This document shows, in pieces, positions 46,301 through 59,701 of a DNA stretch of 64,000 nt. The translations under genes were made by a program, and so were the position numbers. A model generated the notes under the pieces. It saw only the letters and a program-made list of their open reading frames with translations, did not search any database and was not told the DNA's origin. The stretch lies in assembly GCA_009746045.1 (NCBI GenBank), contig RPFO01000448.1:1660547-1724546 (forward strand), in the 5' to 3' direction. This stretch comes from Mesostigma viride (Eukaryota; Streptophyta; Mesostigmatophyceae; Mesostigmatales; Mesostigmataceae). Every line of letters begins with the position of its first letter. Position 1 is the stretch's first letter.

Positions 46301-47872
46301 CATACACGTATGATTGTGCCACATGCATGATCCTGTAACTGCATGCTAGACTTGGCCACCGGCATGCGACGTAATACTACATGCCTACCAAATATGCATG
46401 CATGCTGCACCCCGGCCTGCGATGCACATAAATGCACTATTGCCACTTCATAAATGATTGATATAGAAAATTGGCTAGGCAATCCGTTAGCCAGTGCAGC
46501 ATAGATAGTGTGCTTCGCCACAGAACCATCTCACATGTATCTACTGGCCATTGTCACAACTTGCTGCGGTGCAATACATGTGAGGGCAGATCTCCTGTGG
46601 TCCTTAGTGGCCGCATGTCTCTTGGCAGCAGGCCAGACTCATTGAGGAACTTCCCAAACCGAGACCCAGGTTCACCAGCATCTCTGCTCTCGTGCCGAGG
46701 CGGCGGCGCATGCTGGGTCAGTGTCCAGGCGGCAGACACAGAGGGAGATGCCTCGTCCAGGTGGCGGAGAATGCTCACATCGCGACAGCCTGTGGCCATG
46801 GCGTGAGTACGAGCCAACAAAGATACACTTCAATAAATGTCAGCCCTATTCATATCAAAAAGGTCAAAGCACTTTTTCTCTCGATACCCTAATCGAAACT
46901 GCTGCTGGCGCAATACAAGTGACCTCATGGTCCATGCCGCAGATGGGAAAGTTATTGAAGTTGCAGCCATTATTGAAGTTACAAACCGCAAGACTGGACA
47001 GGGCTACGCTTCTTGAGGGTCGGACCCCTGAGAACTTGGGGTGACTTTCCAATAAAATAAGATGGCTGCCTTTGTTATAGCAAGACCCCGTGGAGAAAAT
47101 AAATAGATAAACACTATAAATAAACAAATTAATAAATTAATAAACAAAACTACTGTAGTACCAGTATACTAAATAATAGCAAAACGCCAGGGAGATACAT
47201 GGGGCAGATGCCACATGCATGGAGGCTACATGGAGAGATGCCACTCACCCCCAGGTCTGGCACGTTTCCCCTCCCCCCGCCTGCAACCAACCGCTTGAGA
47301 AGTCCCAGCTCCCAGCAAGACCCGCTGGCCCTTCCCCTCCCCCCCCTTGCCCCTTCCCTTGGGGCAGTGCCTGACATGTAATTCCCACCGACTTGACACT
47401 ACTTGTCAAGCAAAGTATATCATCGAAAGGGGGTAGACTATTGCCTTTCGTTTTGGCAGAAAAGGGGCAGCAGGGTGGGACAAGAGTAATATGTGCCACA
47501 GCGAAGGAGCATGGTAAGGCTGTCGCGGAAAAGTACGCCCAGGCCAGACCACGCACTGGAGCCTCGCAAAGATAGTTTCCGCTTGCAATCGGTACCAGAG
47601 AAAGAACATGTGGCATGCTGCAGACAATGGAGTTTCAAGGATTCCTTGAACAATCACATGCGTGCCAAGGCAGCCGGAAAAACAAGTCACCAATAAAATG
47701 CGTAGTTTGTTTTGATAACAGACACACATGCCCGATAGCATCCGGTAATGACAGGCAAAAGCGCAGGGGGTGGGTACGCGGGGAAGAATAAAGCATGGTA
47801 TAAGCACGGTATAAGAACGGCACAAGCGCGGAGGAGGAACGGTGGAAGCATGGTAGATGCAGTTGATCTAGA
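46301..47872. other. Region without recognised gene
   Basis: An open minus-strand stretch (46554-46820, 88 codons, HLDEASPSVSAAW) may be a real exon or chance; no family was recognised. The part below 47872 should hold the DEG15 3' UTR, but no TGTAA on that strand was found close to the stop. Confidence 0.35.
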
Positions 47873-50800
47873 TCACGTGCATTGGTGAAAGTGAGGGCGC
47901 GATGACCTTTTCAATATCACACTTTGGTCCAACATACCGTCTTCCAGAAAGCGGCGGACAGGCTGCAGCATGGCGGCAGGGATGCTGAAGTTGATGGTAG
48001 GGATCACCACCCCAGAGCTGTGGGATGCATTGCTGAGGTGTCACCATGGAAGGAATGCATCCCACAGGAATCGGGCATCCCACAGCATGGAAGGCATCCG
48101 GGCGTGAAGGGTGGGGGCAGGCACAGGGGAATAATGGTATAGCAGATGCAGTTGTGCATGTCAGCCAAGTGTCGTGGTTAAACGGTCACGCTATAGTTAG
48201 TCCTGGTCACAACACGGCGCCTTTGTGCACAGCTACTATTACTGCCAACACTTTGGTGAAATAGCAACATATTAGTATGCGAGCCATTAAACCAGCTAGG
48301 CACAGTCATTCACGCGCCATCCCAGAAACTAGGTGCAGTCAGATGCTAGGCACTGCGGCTTTGCGAGGCAACCCCCTTACGACTTCGCAAGGCAAGGGGG
48401 CTTGGCTTGCGATAGTGTTGCAGGCCATGCGAGCAAGGGCACACAATCACCTCGTGACGAGCGACAGCAGCGTGCCGTCCTCACGAAGGACCACGCCCCC
48501 AGAGCCGCCCGCGTGCACCACCGCTGACGTCATCACCAGCGCCGCCACTTGTGGGGGATGGTAGGTGGCCACCTGCACCCGCACCCCCTGGTCCCTGGGC
48601 CCACGGTGCTGGCGAGAACCTGAACCCGTGGCATCCACCTGCACATACCGCAGTGCCTCTGCGGGCACATTGCCACTACCCCCACCCAGCAGTGCTCCAG
48701 TTCTCCCTTTGCTGGCGCTCGCATGCACACCATGCAATCGCCTGGGAGGCCCACCCATGACCGCGTGTGACAGAGCCACGTCTTGCGGCGCTGTCCTCAT
48801 ACCCCGCGGTCCCCTTGCCGCATCGTCCGGCTCCCTCCCCATGTCCTGCGGCTCTCTGACCTCTCTCCCTCGAAATGAAGGAGCCGAGAAGGGCGACAAG
48901 GGAGCAGCGGGCCCCCGTGAAGGCGTCGGCGCGCACGTGGATGCCCGCGCAGGCACAGGAGCCCATGATGACGAGCGTGGTGATGTCAGTGTGCGTGTCG
49001 GCATCAGTGTGCGTGACGGCGCACACGGTGCCTGTCCCACGTCCACAAACTGGACGCTGGAGACCACCCCTGATGTGACCATGGGGCCCCCACTGCGGGC
49101 AAATGGACCCAGGAGTGCGTAGCCCACCACGGTGACCGGCTCCCCCCGGACAGGGTCAGGGATGCCAGCAGCAGCAGCACCCCCACCACTACCGTCATCA
49201 TCATCTTCATGAAAGAGGGGCGCGCCAGTATTAATATTATCGGCAAAGGGACCACCGTTGCTATTGCACGGACCGCCCGGGGCATCCTGGAAATGATGAT
49301 GGCCATGTCGATGGTGGCAGCCTTCACATCGTGGGGATGCCGGCATCTGCGGCGCGACAGAGGCACCTCCGTCGCTCCTGTCATCCACCACAAGGCAGAT
49401 GCCGGCATGCCCACCTGTGTGTCTCTCCATGCGTGCAGCACACTGCCTCGGATCACCATAGAACACGCCCTGCCTCGGATCATCACCGATTAAATCACCA
49501 TAGAGCATACCGCAACCACTCCCTTCGTGGCCCCACCGGATGGGGACCAGCTCGATACCCCGCGCCCGGATGCCAGTGCTACTGTTAGCATTACCCTGAG
49601 CATTACCACCCTCGCCACCATCCCTGGCAGCGCTACCATGCCTCCAAGCTCCTGACCCACTGTCTGCTGGCAACGCCGCCTCCATCGCGGGCACTCCCCG
49701 GTGCCCTCCACCTCGGCCGCTGCCCTCCCTGTAGCCCTCAACCCTGGTGTCTACAAGCCCTGAGCAGGGACGGGCGTCAGTGTCCACACATATTCTCGGT
49801 GCAAAGCTCTCGCTCGCATGTCCACCCTCCCCACTACCAGCCGCACAGCCTAGGCTTTGCGATGGCCACACTTCAGGGCCCGATGAGGTTGGATTCAATA
49901 GCTGTAGGGAGCTCCTGCCTCTGCTCCTGCTGCTGCTGTTGTTGCTGCTGCCGCTGTTGTTATTGCTGCTGCTACTGCTGCTGCCGCTACCAGCCTCCAC
50001 CGGCGGGCGCCAGCTGGCGCACGGAACCAGCCGCAGCACCGCCACGTCCAGCACGCCGCGGCTCACGTAGATGACCTCGGCAGGGACCCAGACGTCCCGC
50101 CCGGCATCCGTCACGCTGTCAGCCCAGGGGGATGGGGGGGGCACATTGTCCCCCGGGCTGTTAGGAAAGCCGGATGACGGCACAGCATCAGACGTTGCTG
50201 CTGTCGGCATCGTCGGTGGCAGGGCTAAGCGGACCCGGAAAGACGGCGGTTGCCTTGAGGGAGGCCCGACACTGCCGCTGCCCCCAGCGCCCATGCAACC
50301 ATGGCCCCCCAAGAAGTGAGCTCCCGTGCACGTCGGCAAGGGGGCCGCGCCACTGTCCGTGAAGCCATGCTTGTCCGCACCTGCATGGGCATAATCCCAC
50401 AAGGTCCTCCCCTTGGTTTCCGCTGCCCCCCGCTCCCACGACCGCCCCAGGGCCACATCGGTGCGCGATCGCCCAAGGGTCCCTGGGCCGGGGTCATCCC
50501 TGCCGGTCGCCACCTGTGCGGTCCGTAGCGGGGCACCTGGCGGCCTTGGGGGCGCGCTCGACGCGACCACATGCGCGTTGGTGAGGATGTGGCCGTCGCG
50601 GGAGATGACGACACCTGTCGCCCACGTCCCCGATGGCCCCACAACCATCACAACGGAGCGAAGTGCGGAGGCCAGCGTGACCGCGCGATGATGGCTGGTG
50701 AGCCTGCGATCGTGCTCGTTCCAGTCAGGACCGATGCACTGCCCGCCGGAACGTTCATCGCACCTTGAAGTGCATTGGTCAAGGATGTTCGGGGACACGG

Positions 50801-51073
50801 TCCCCCCCGGTCCCCAACTGTACGTGGTGGTGTCCTGCTGATGCGGCCCGGGCAGCAAGGGGCGCCCTGGAGTAGCATGCGGATGCGGCCGCTGCGAGGA
50901 GCATGCTGAATGGCTGCACTGGATTTCTGGATGGTTTCGCCGTGCCTCGCTCGGTGTGCACGCAGTGGTGACCCCAGTAGGCCTTCCGGCGTCAGCCATC
51001 GCGGTGGTGACAGCAAGGCGGCCGCCTCTCTCACAGCTAGCCATGGCCCCCCTCGCGTCTCTGGTTGCTCTCA

Positions 51074-51124
<51 letters not shown>

Positions 51125-54100
51125 CATGGTTTCCGAACGTGCTGTGGTTGCAAGGGCCGCCACTAGGCTTCTCAAACGGGCCGGTTCCCACAGCTCCCCT
51201 GACATCATATGCATGACAGGGAACATGACCCATGGCCACGTCGGGCGGGCCTCGTTCTCTGGATGTTTGCCTTTCTGGTGAACAACAAGCACCTGAGTCA
51301 GGCCATGGCACTCGGGTGACATGAGCAGGAGGATCTTGACAGTGTTCGATTTGATACCCTTGGGGTGGTGCTGTGAGCCATGGGCCTGGCGAGCCGAGCG
51401 CTGATGCTGACACAGCGGCTGCTGTCTGGACTTGAATGCTGCCAGATGCACCTCCCACGTCAAGGGACGGCAAAGACCGCTGCTCCAGCGCGTTCCAGGT
51501 GGTGGCGGCGTCTCCGTTGGACGAGACAGTAGACGGTACAACGGACAATGCACTGGATGATGATGACAAACCAGATGTCGATGCCGCAGAGCCCATGAGG
51601 GACGGAGGCGAGGAGAGTCGCATTGATGTGGAAAGCTGCTTGGCTCGCTCGAGACGTGGGGCGCTCGTGTTGTCGCGAGCGGTGAAGAAAGCTGAGAGGC
51701 AGGCAGCGAGCAGGGGCGCAGGGAGTGCCAGCTGTCGCCGTGCCAAGGGGGCACCCAAGAGTGTGCAGCGGGGATAAAGGGGTAAAGTAGGGGTTAGATC
51801 GGGTTTCCTTAGGTGGATGATAGGGTTGTACGGGATGGCGTGAGCAGGGGAAGATCATGTGATCGAGAGGGGAGGCGAGCAGGGGGCCAAGGATGGTGCG
51901 AGGAAGTGGGCAAGGAGCGGGCCAAGGAATGCAGCCAAGAGTTTGCTAGCAGTGCCCGTGAAGTCTCTTAATGAAGGTCGAGCCATGGTGGCCTTGCTGG
52001 AAACACAGATTCATGATTCACTGGGTGCAATCGGAAGTGTCAACATGGAGGGCATGCAGCAGCAGCTGTTTGCAATGGAACGTCGCCGGATGCAATCAGC
52101 CCCCATACACGTATTCATAAACATATGCTGCTACGTGGGGCAGTAGACTACACCACCACGTGATTACCAATCATGTGGTTGGCTTCTGCCATTGCTATGG
52201 CAATGTCTGTATCATGACTGAAAGGTCATGGAGGCCAGCCACGACGTCGCAGTACCAGATCTCCCGTCTGCACTCTTCCCGCGAACAAGAAAGGTGCACG
52301 TAGGTAGGTGGCAGCAACGGTGAAGTAACAAATGCCCTGGGACCAAGGAAAGGATCACGGCACTTTCCGTTCCCAACTTACCGGATGCTAGCATAAAGCC
52401 AGTGTCCCGTGCCATCGCAACTGTCTCATGCCCTCCCCTTGAAACTGCGCGTAGAAAGGCGGTGGGGAGATCAAAAGTGACTAATCCTGCCTATTAGCCC
52501 ATCACTACATAGCATACTGGTTTATAAAGCTTGCATGATAACATTCCATGGCATATTTGGTACCAAGGACGTATATAGGCTCACCTGGATTTCTGCAGAG
52601 CCTTTCCTTTGGCGGACAGGTTGCAGCAGCAGGCCCAAGAACCGCCCGTCGGCTGCCAACACAGGGCCGCCCTCCATGCCTAAACATGAGGTACAGCCAA
52701 ATTGGCAGTAAAGAGCAAATGTTTCAGGCAGGGTTGGTAGTAAGCAGAAAACGCCTGAATTGTTGGCAGCACGGTGCAACACCTGCAGTGTTCTTCCTCG
52801 TCAACACAAATCAGTAGGCTGCGTCTGCGAGAAGTGGCCCCAAAGAGACTCTACTAATCTGCAAGCACCCTGCAACCCACCTGGGAGACACCTGGCGTCG
52901 AGGAAGAGGAGCGCAGGCGATGTGCTGGCAGCTGCGCGCCAGGTATTCGATACCACGCCCGTGACCAGGCTGTAGCAATCGAGCATGTGAAGTGGGGGGA
53001 AAGAGGGAGCCAGTGGATTTTGAATCGGCCGGTGTGACACTCCGCCCGACGCAGGAATGTGATGGCCATGAAGGATGTTGACTGAAATGATAGTACTATG
53101 TAGTAGATGTGTCCGAGCTAGCTAGTGCATTCTAGATCCCAACGCACATTATATCCATAGGAAATAGGAATAGCCGTCTGCAGCAAGCTTGTATGGGTGT
53201 ATGGTCAGAATTGGGTGCAAACAGGGTTAGCAAGGCAACAGCAACGGTTGGTAAACTGCTGTAATATTCACAAACGCAGGTGACAAATAGTAGGAACGTA
53301 AAATATTTTAGCAATGATGGTCAAAATGGTAACAGCTGTCCACAACAACTACTGGTCAAATGGTAACAACTGGGGAGAAAAAAATCATTACATAGCACGC
53401 CATGATTGAGGAAAGATGGGAAGAAATAGAAAGCACATTAGGATGGAACCAAGAGCAGCAAAGTCACTACCAAGGCCAGGAAGATGAGGCAGGCATCACC
53501 AGATGCTCAAGCTTGTTAAGCAGAATCTCTGCACCATGCTAACGAAAGAACCCACCTATACCCCACCTTCACCAGAGCAACAAAGATGTGCATGCCAGGC
53601 CATAACCTGCCAGCCCAGGGCTGGAACTGATGGGGCGGCCCCTTTAAACAAGGGGTCGCCCTGGCAACATTTTAGGCCATTCCCCTGTCAAAAGCGTGCT
53701 CACCAGCATGTACTCACCAGTTATGGAAATGTCGTGGTGACAGCACACCGAAGGGCGAGCCCGCGATAAGAACCGGCGTGCCGACATGGGTAGGGGTCTC
53801 CAGGGTGCCACGTGGGAGTATGTGAGGCAGTCTAGACAAGGTGGCCAGCTCATCCGGCTGATATTCCCCAGATTCCATCCCCGCCCAAGCAGACAAGCAG
53901 GATGGAAGGACACGGAAACGAACGGGGCAACCCCAGCAGTGAGAGACAAGCTGTAAGTGGCGCTGGTGGAATAAGGAACACGAACAACCCCAGGACGGGT
54001 GAGACAAAAGAAAAAGGCTTACACAGATTGTGTAGCCGCGTGCCTCCGTCCAGAACGACCGGGCACCATCAAAAGTGCTCCGCAGCGGTGTGAACGACGC

Positions 54101-57100
54101 AACAAGACAAGAAGGGGACCTGGTGGGAGTCAACAGCAACTACTCACAGACACCGCAGGCCACATGGTGGACAATCCACGCCATAACAGCCCAATTATCA
54201 ACCCTTCGCTCAAGTACGAGCAACAATCACATACCGCGAGCTTCACGCCGAATATGGCCAGCATGCTGGTTACTGGCGGCCGCGCTGACAATGCCGGCAG
54301 TGGGTACAGCCCCGCGGGTACAGCTGCCACTGATGCCGGGGGCAGGTGGCTCATGTCCCGCTGCTGCTGCTGCTGGGGCAGGGCCTCAACCAGGAGAGAT
54401 GGCGGCTGCGTGGATTCCTCCAATCCAGCAGAGACCGAGCGCCTGATAACCACATCTGCCGCGGATGCCTCATCGACCCACAAGGCTCCATTCTGTCTCC
54501 CCCAATGTAGGTCTCTCAACTCCCCCTCTTTAAGGGGTACATGGGGATGACTCGTGGAGTGAGCTCGTATCAGCCCGCAAGCTTGGGCTCGCAGAGGCAA
54601 ACACTCGTCAAAAGCTGCAGTACTCCATGCTTTTAAGGGCCCATCGCTGGCTGGAACTCGCCCATCAGGGAAATGCCCACCAGAGGAAGCGTCCCCTTGC
54701 CCACTGCTCGTAATTCCGATTGCAACATGGGATGGCGCGCCGGTGGCGCCGCCATGGGCGAACGTCCCCAGGCGCGCCGATGGCTGCGCGGCGGAGGGTG
54801 TCAACGCCCATCCCTGGACCCAGCCACCCCCTTGTGCAAGGATGGACTCAAGGGCGGTGCTCGCCTCGGGGCAGTCCAGCTGCGACAGGACACAAGGGGG
54901 CACATGGCCATGAACTTATTATTTGGTAAGCAAGCTGTATGATCAGCAAGCGGTCACTGTACGGTCACTTTCCGGGCAGCGTCGTGACGAGAGGTGGCAT
55001 CGGATGCAAGATGAGCAAGCCAGTTCCAACCAGTATTGGATGGCAGACATATACCTAGCAATTACACAAGATTTCGAGGAAGCAGCGGAGGACGGTGCAC
55101 ACATACCCCAGGAGATGGCCATTCACTACCAGGGTTTAGTGTGCTCAATATTTATTTTAAATAAACACTCGTTCTACTCTTTATTTTTTTTCATTGTTCC
55201 CTCAAGGAAAATAGGCCGACCAGGCAGCCACAGACAGCCAGGCTAGGGGGGGACGACCTGTGGATGCCGGCATGCTGGCAAAGAGTTTACGTTGGGTGAC
55301 AAGCACCGCCACCAAGCTGTTAGATGGCCCGTCCTAGTGAAATGCCCACCACCACATGCTTCTCTGGCTCTCACGCACCAATCAACTTGCCGGTACAACG
55401 ACACCATGACTATGCCACCTATTCCCGAAAATTCCCGATAAAGTTGTGGTCGAACCACCGCAGCGGGGAGGAGTGTTGGCCTGGCAAAGCTACCACCCAT
55501 TGTGGTCCAACCACCGCAGCGGGAAGGAGTGTTGGCCTGGCAAAGCTACCACCCATTGTGGTCTAACCACCGCATCGGGGAGGAGTGTTGGCCTGGCAAA
55601 GCTACCACCCATTGTGGTCCAACCACCGCAGCGGGGAGGAGTGTTGGCCTGGCAAAGCTTCCACCCATCGTGGTCCAACCACCGCATCGGGGAGGAGTGT
55701 TGGCCTGGCAAAGCTACCACCGATCGTGGTCGAACCACCGCATCAGGGAGGAGTGTTGGCCTGGCAAAGCTTCCACCCATCGTGGTCCAACCACCGCATC
55801 GGGGAGGAGTGTTGGCCTGGCAAAGCTACCACCGATCGTGGTCGAACCACCGCATCAGGGAGGAGTGTTGGCCTGGCAATGCTACAGCCCTTTACCTACA
55901 GAAAAATATAGGAACATGTCGAGTAGAGCCGACACTAGGGAATGGGCTACTACATTAGCCCGTCCTAAGTGCAGAAACAGAACAGGCGTTCCCCAAGTCC
56001 AGAAACAAAGCAGGCTTTTCCAAGTACAGAAACAAAGCAGGCAAGGATTCCGCACACTCACCATGGAGAGAAAATCCGCGGGCCTCCGTCTGCCCTCGCT
56101 GTACGTGTTGCGGCGGAACGGGTCACCCAGGGACACCTGTACCCGCGGCCCAGGTGGGTGGAACCATAGGAGACACAGCAGCAAAGGCAGGTGATGGATT
56201 TGTGCAAGTGAACAGAGACCAAGCGCGCCTATGTGCAGTGAGCGATTGCCTGAACGTACTGTGCAGCTTGCACTAGCTCATGAACTATCTCGTTCACCCT
56301 CCTGTATCCACTTGGACCTGAAATAGGAGTAAGAAGTTCTGGTGATCACCTGCGTCTTATCATCATATTTGTGGTCCCGATTCTCCAAATTTCTGGCTTG
56401 TGCTATTCGTCTAATCATCATTGATGTCCTCTTCAGCGCGTAAGGCCCGCAGGACCTGAATGACAACTCCCATACTGGCAGAGCATGCCCCAGATCAGCA
56501 AGCCCTGCATGAGAGGATGGGCACCTGGATGTGCCAGCTGGCACCTGAGTACATCATCCTAAAGGCATGGGCATGTCTCTATGAAACAGAGCATGGTCAG
56601 GAAGAATGTAGCTGATGCCATGGCAGGCAGCGCGTGGGGGTACACACAGTTGAGGCTGCACAAAGAAACGAAAATTCACTTCCCTCGTGCTTTGTGGCAA
56701 AAAACTTTTCACTCCACACAAATATGATGTCAATAACAATGCTGATCATGATAAGAATAATGCTGATATGATTGCAATATTAACTTTAGGAGCACTGGAG
56801 ACCCGACGAGCGGGTGTCCGGCGACTCGATGCCGGTTAATAATGACAATATTAACAACAATAATGATGATAACGACAATAATAGAGATATCAATAATAAT
56901 GATAATAATAAAAATAACAGGACTGGAGACCTGACGTTGACGAAAAAATCGGGAGGTAATTTGCTCACCGTGACGTCAACGCTGGTCCCTGGCAGGAGCG
57001 CGTACGATGGTCCAAGCGTGCGCGCGGCCACTCTGGGAGTGTCACCCTGGAGCAGGCAGATAGGCACGTGGCACGACCCGGAGCCACCCCCCCAACGCAA

Positions 57101-58751
57101 GCATCGTTGAGAGCAGGCAAACTGAGAATGTGTGCATGAGATGATACTGAGGTGTTTTAAAAATGTACAAGGCGGTAGCACGACAGACATGCATCAACCG
57201 GCCTGCTCGACTGTCCCAACGTCTGGCCGTCTGCAGGAAGGGTAGGGGAGAGGGCGGGCGGGCGGGGCGGGCGGGCGGGCGGGCGGGCGGGCGCGGCGGG
57301 AGGGAGGGAGGGAGGGAGGGAGGGAGGGAGGGAGGAGGGAGGGAGGGAGGGAGGGAGGGAGGGAGGGAGGGAGGGAGGAGGGAGGGAGGGAGGGAGGGAG
57401 GGAGGGAGGGAGGGAGGGAGGGAGGGAGGGAGGGAGGGAGGAGGGAGGAGGGAGGAGGGAGGGAGGGAGGGAGGGAGGGAGGGAGGGGGAGGGAGGGAGG
57501 GAGGGAGGGAGGAGGGAGGGAGGGAGGGAGGGAGGGAGGGAGGGAGGGAGGGAGGAGGGAGGGAGGGGGAGGGAGGGAGGGAGGAGGGAGGGAGGGAGGG
57601 AGGGAGGGAGGGAGGGGGAGGGAGGGAGGGAGGGAGGGAGGGAGGGAGGGAGGGACGGAGGGAGGGAAGGAACACTCTTTGAGGCCGCTCCTAACAAAGA
57701 ACTTATCTTCTGCATTAATTTATTCCACAATCAGTATCTATTCCCACACCATGAGAGACATCAGTTGACTAATATCCTGACCAATCCACCCCCTGTCCGC
57801 TGCAGCAACCAAAGGTGGAGCTTGTAACCGTTATTCACAAAAAAACGTGCTTTCTACAAACAACCGTTAGGAGTTGAAATTCAAAATATATTTATCATAC
57901 ACCCATATGAAGTTAAGCTCGCAATGTCTAAGTGTGACGAATCAACAAAACTATAATGATGTCGTACCGAAGTCTTTAGTGGGCTTAAGCAATATGCCTG
58001 TGAACTGATGCAAGCAAGTATGTTTTTTCACATCCAACCAGTTGTGCATGATACCTCTCCGCCAAACTTATCCCAAGTCTTTCCAAAGCAATTCCAGCGA
58101 CCCATTACCTGGGCTGCAGCAGGAGGCAATTCTGAGGGCGCCGTCAAGAAGGGCAAGACAACACTTGCGGACGTGACGACGAACGCATTATACACTGATG
58201 TGTCAGCTTGTGCATGAGCTCCTTGCAGAGGGGTAAGCACCCAGGTTCCCGACGATGAAATAGCCAATTGCCCATCTCTGCAAGGGCAACAGGTTAAACT
58301 CGTAGGCGTGAGAACAATGAAGGGTAATGTCAACAAAATGCAAGCGTAAATGGTCGAATTAGGGTCTATTGCAAACACTGAAATTTCGGTTGAATGCTGA
58401 TATCGGCAGCCTGTCTGTTTATTGATGTCTGACATACTACCGCCGGGGCGAAAAGTCGTGAACACGGCAGAATGACTGGAGACTTACCGATATACGTGGA
58501 AAGGTTCGGCAGCTGCCTTCGCCTGCTTTGGATCCTGTTTACGTGCAGCAGTGCAAAACAGCGTGCACAGCAGTCGGATAAAGTGTTTGCAATTGTCTGG
58601 TAGTATGTAAGTACAAACGATTTAATTCAAATGATTTTATGTTATAGAATGACCAAACTCGTATTACCGGGCCGCAAACCGTGACCATTTCTGCAATGGC
58701 GTGTCCGACCGCAACCGCCTCGGCCCATGGGTGTTCCTCAGAGCGCGTCAT
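47873..58751 (-). CDS. DEG15: DEG15/TYSND1-type peroxisomal processing serine protease
   Basis: Eleven minus-strand exons: 58751-58668, 58534-58488, 58277-58109, 57046-56969, 56136-56062, 54879-54235, 53857-53718, 52969-52881, 52679-52585, 51731-48451 and 48032-47873. Every phase matches and the sum is exactly 1621 codons. The family cleaves targeting peptides from peroxisomal matrix proteins. N-terminal landmarks: CGPDPKQAK, LAISSSG, SASVVLPFL, GWVQGWAL, LIAGSPFGVLSP, DARCLPGMEGGPV and SAEIQLALP. In the large exon lies the trypsin-like triad: His861 in ILTNAHVV, Asp1036 in LDVAVLRL, Ser1551 in AGGSGGVV. The end is LVTSNASHSSG and PTINFSIP. At 1620 aa it is about twice the plant length (roughly 700 aa), through Ser, Gly and His-rich inserts. 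The C-terminus (HFHQCT) lacks an SKL-type signal. A GTATGT donor at 47937 could lead to another exon. Confidence 0.93.
49925..49985. repeat. CTG/TTG trinucleotide run inside DEG15 exon 10
   Basis: On the coding strand it reads Ser and Asn codons (AGC/AAC), giving a Ser/Asn tract beside the catalytic-Asp segment. Confidence 0.9.
51073..51123. repeat. CTG trinucleotide run inside DEG15 exon 10
   Basis: About 17 uninterrupted CTG units encode a poly-Ser tract on the coding strand. It is likely to vary in length between isolates. Confidence 0.9.
55445..55885. repeat. 56-bp minisatellite, about eight units, DEG15 intron
   Basis: AACCACCGC occurs at 55453, 55509, 55565, 55621 and 55677 and onward with a constant 56-bp step. 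The unit also contains GGAGGAGTGTTGGCCTGGC. It lies in the 54880-56061 intron. Confidence 0.92.
56826..56925. repeat. AAT/AAC-rich low-complexity stretch
   Basis: Degenerate AATAAT, AACAAC and GATAAT trinucleotides close to the donor of the 56969-57046 exon, in the intron. Confidence 0.85.
57297..57668. repeat. (GGGA)n tract in DEG15 intron
   Basis: About 370 bases of GGGA with occasional GGA or GGGGA units, preceded by a GGGC run (57259-57292). On the sense strand it is CCCT, a polypyrimidine tract that could form triplexes. Confidence 0.97.
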
Positions 58752-59701
58752 TGGTTCAAAGTGGGATTACTAGAGGAATCTAAAATAACACCGTATACAC
58801 TGGACGAGCAGTATTGTCAAAACGAGGGTTAGATGTAGGGTAACAGTGTGAACGTATTAATCCGCGCATGAAATTAGGAAGCAATTACGTTAGGAGGCGC
58901 GCGCCTGGCCGTACACAGAATTTCATGAGGTAAGTTAGGGCCATGCCCATATAAATCGAGTGCATCCTGACGTTGTGTCTGCCTGCAGGCATGTCCTTTT
59001 CGGCATGCAAATTTTAAAACAGATAGAAACGTGACGGGGAAGCCATGCCAAATTGCCCAATAATTGCGCAATAATTAGCCAAGCGAGATGGTGACTAGGG
59101 AATTAGGGATGTTGTCGTGAGGCACGAGGTGTCTAAAACTTGCACCGCAACATGCCATCTTGGTGATCTTGCCAAGGCTGTCACGGCTAGCTACTGACAG
59201 CGTCACGCGCTCAGAAGCTCGGAGCAGTGAGCACCGAGCACCATGCTGCTGGCAGCCAGCGCCTGACAGACAGCATAACTATGTTGGTGGGGCTTACGAT
59301 CGGGAGGATTAATTTTTGGAATTTTTTGCTGAGGGCACAGGAGGGCATCAGGATTCAGGAGCGCGTTCCGTGTGTGCCAACTGCCAAGACGTGACAGACC
59401 GATTGCCGATAGCTGCGAAACACGCTGGTGCGGGTGCCTGGTGGTCACTGCCTCACTGGTCACACTTTGATCCGAGTCTTATGAAAGGCTAAACGCAGGA
59501 GCGTTAAGCTATCCCCAACCGTCGCAAACGAGTGTCGAAATGTTACCGAAGTAATTGTTGCTTGGGCTGTCATAACAAGGAAGATGACACAGCTAGGTTT
59601 AGCTGAACATTTACAGAAAATGAAGTGGCAATCATGTACTACTTCTGCATGCTCCTGCGGTTAGTGTAGATCAGGTTCTTAAACCAGTAGATCTGCCGAA
59701 A
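58752..59701. promoter_or_regulatory. Shared intergenic region between divergent DEG15 and ING genes
   Basis: The DEG15 start (58751, minus) and ING start (59702, plus) are 950 bp apart and point away from each other. No TATA box or named element was singled out, and no other coding was recognised. Confidence 0.45.

Noticed and set aside
48565-51281. Several plus-strand frames of 90-185 codons opposite DEG15 exon 10
   Set aside because: GC-rich shadow frames of a coding exon; the minus frame carries the catalytic triad and joins its neighbours in phase.
55446-56194. Repetitive frames with GRSVGLAKLPPIVV or GGVLAWQSYHP
   Set aside because: Translation of the 56-bp minisatellite; the DEG15 exon chain skips it.
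57157-57768. Frames of 170-200 codons with GGREGGREGG or PPSLPPSLPP
   Set aside because: Artefact of the GGGA tract in a DEG15 intron.
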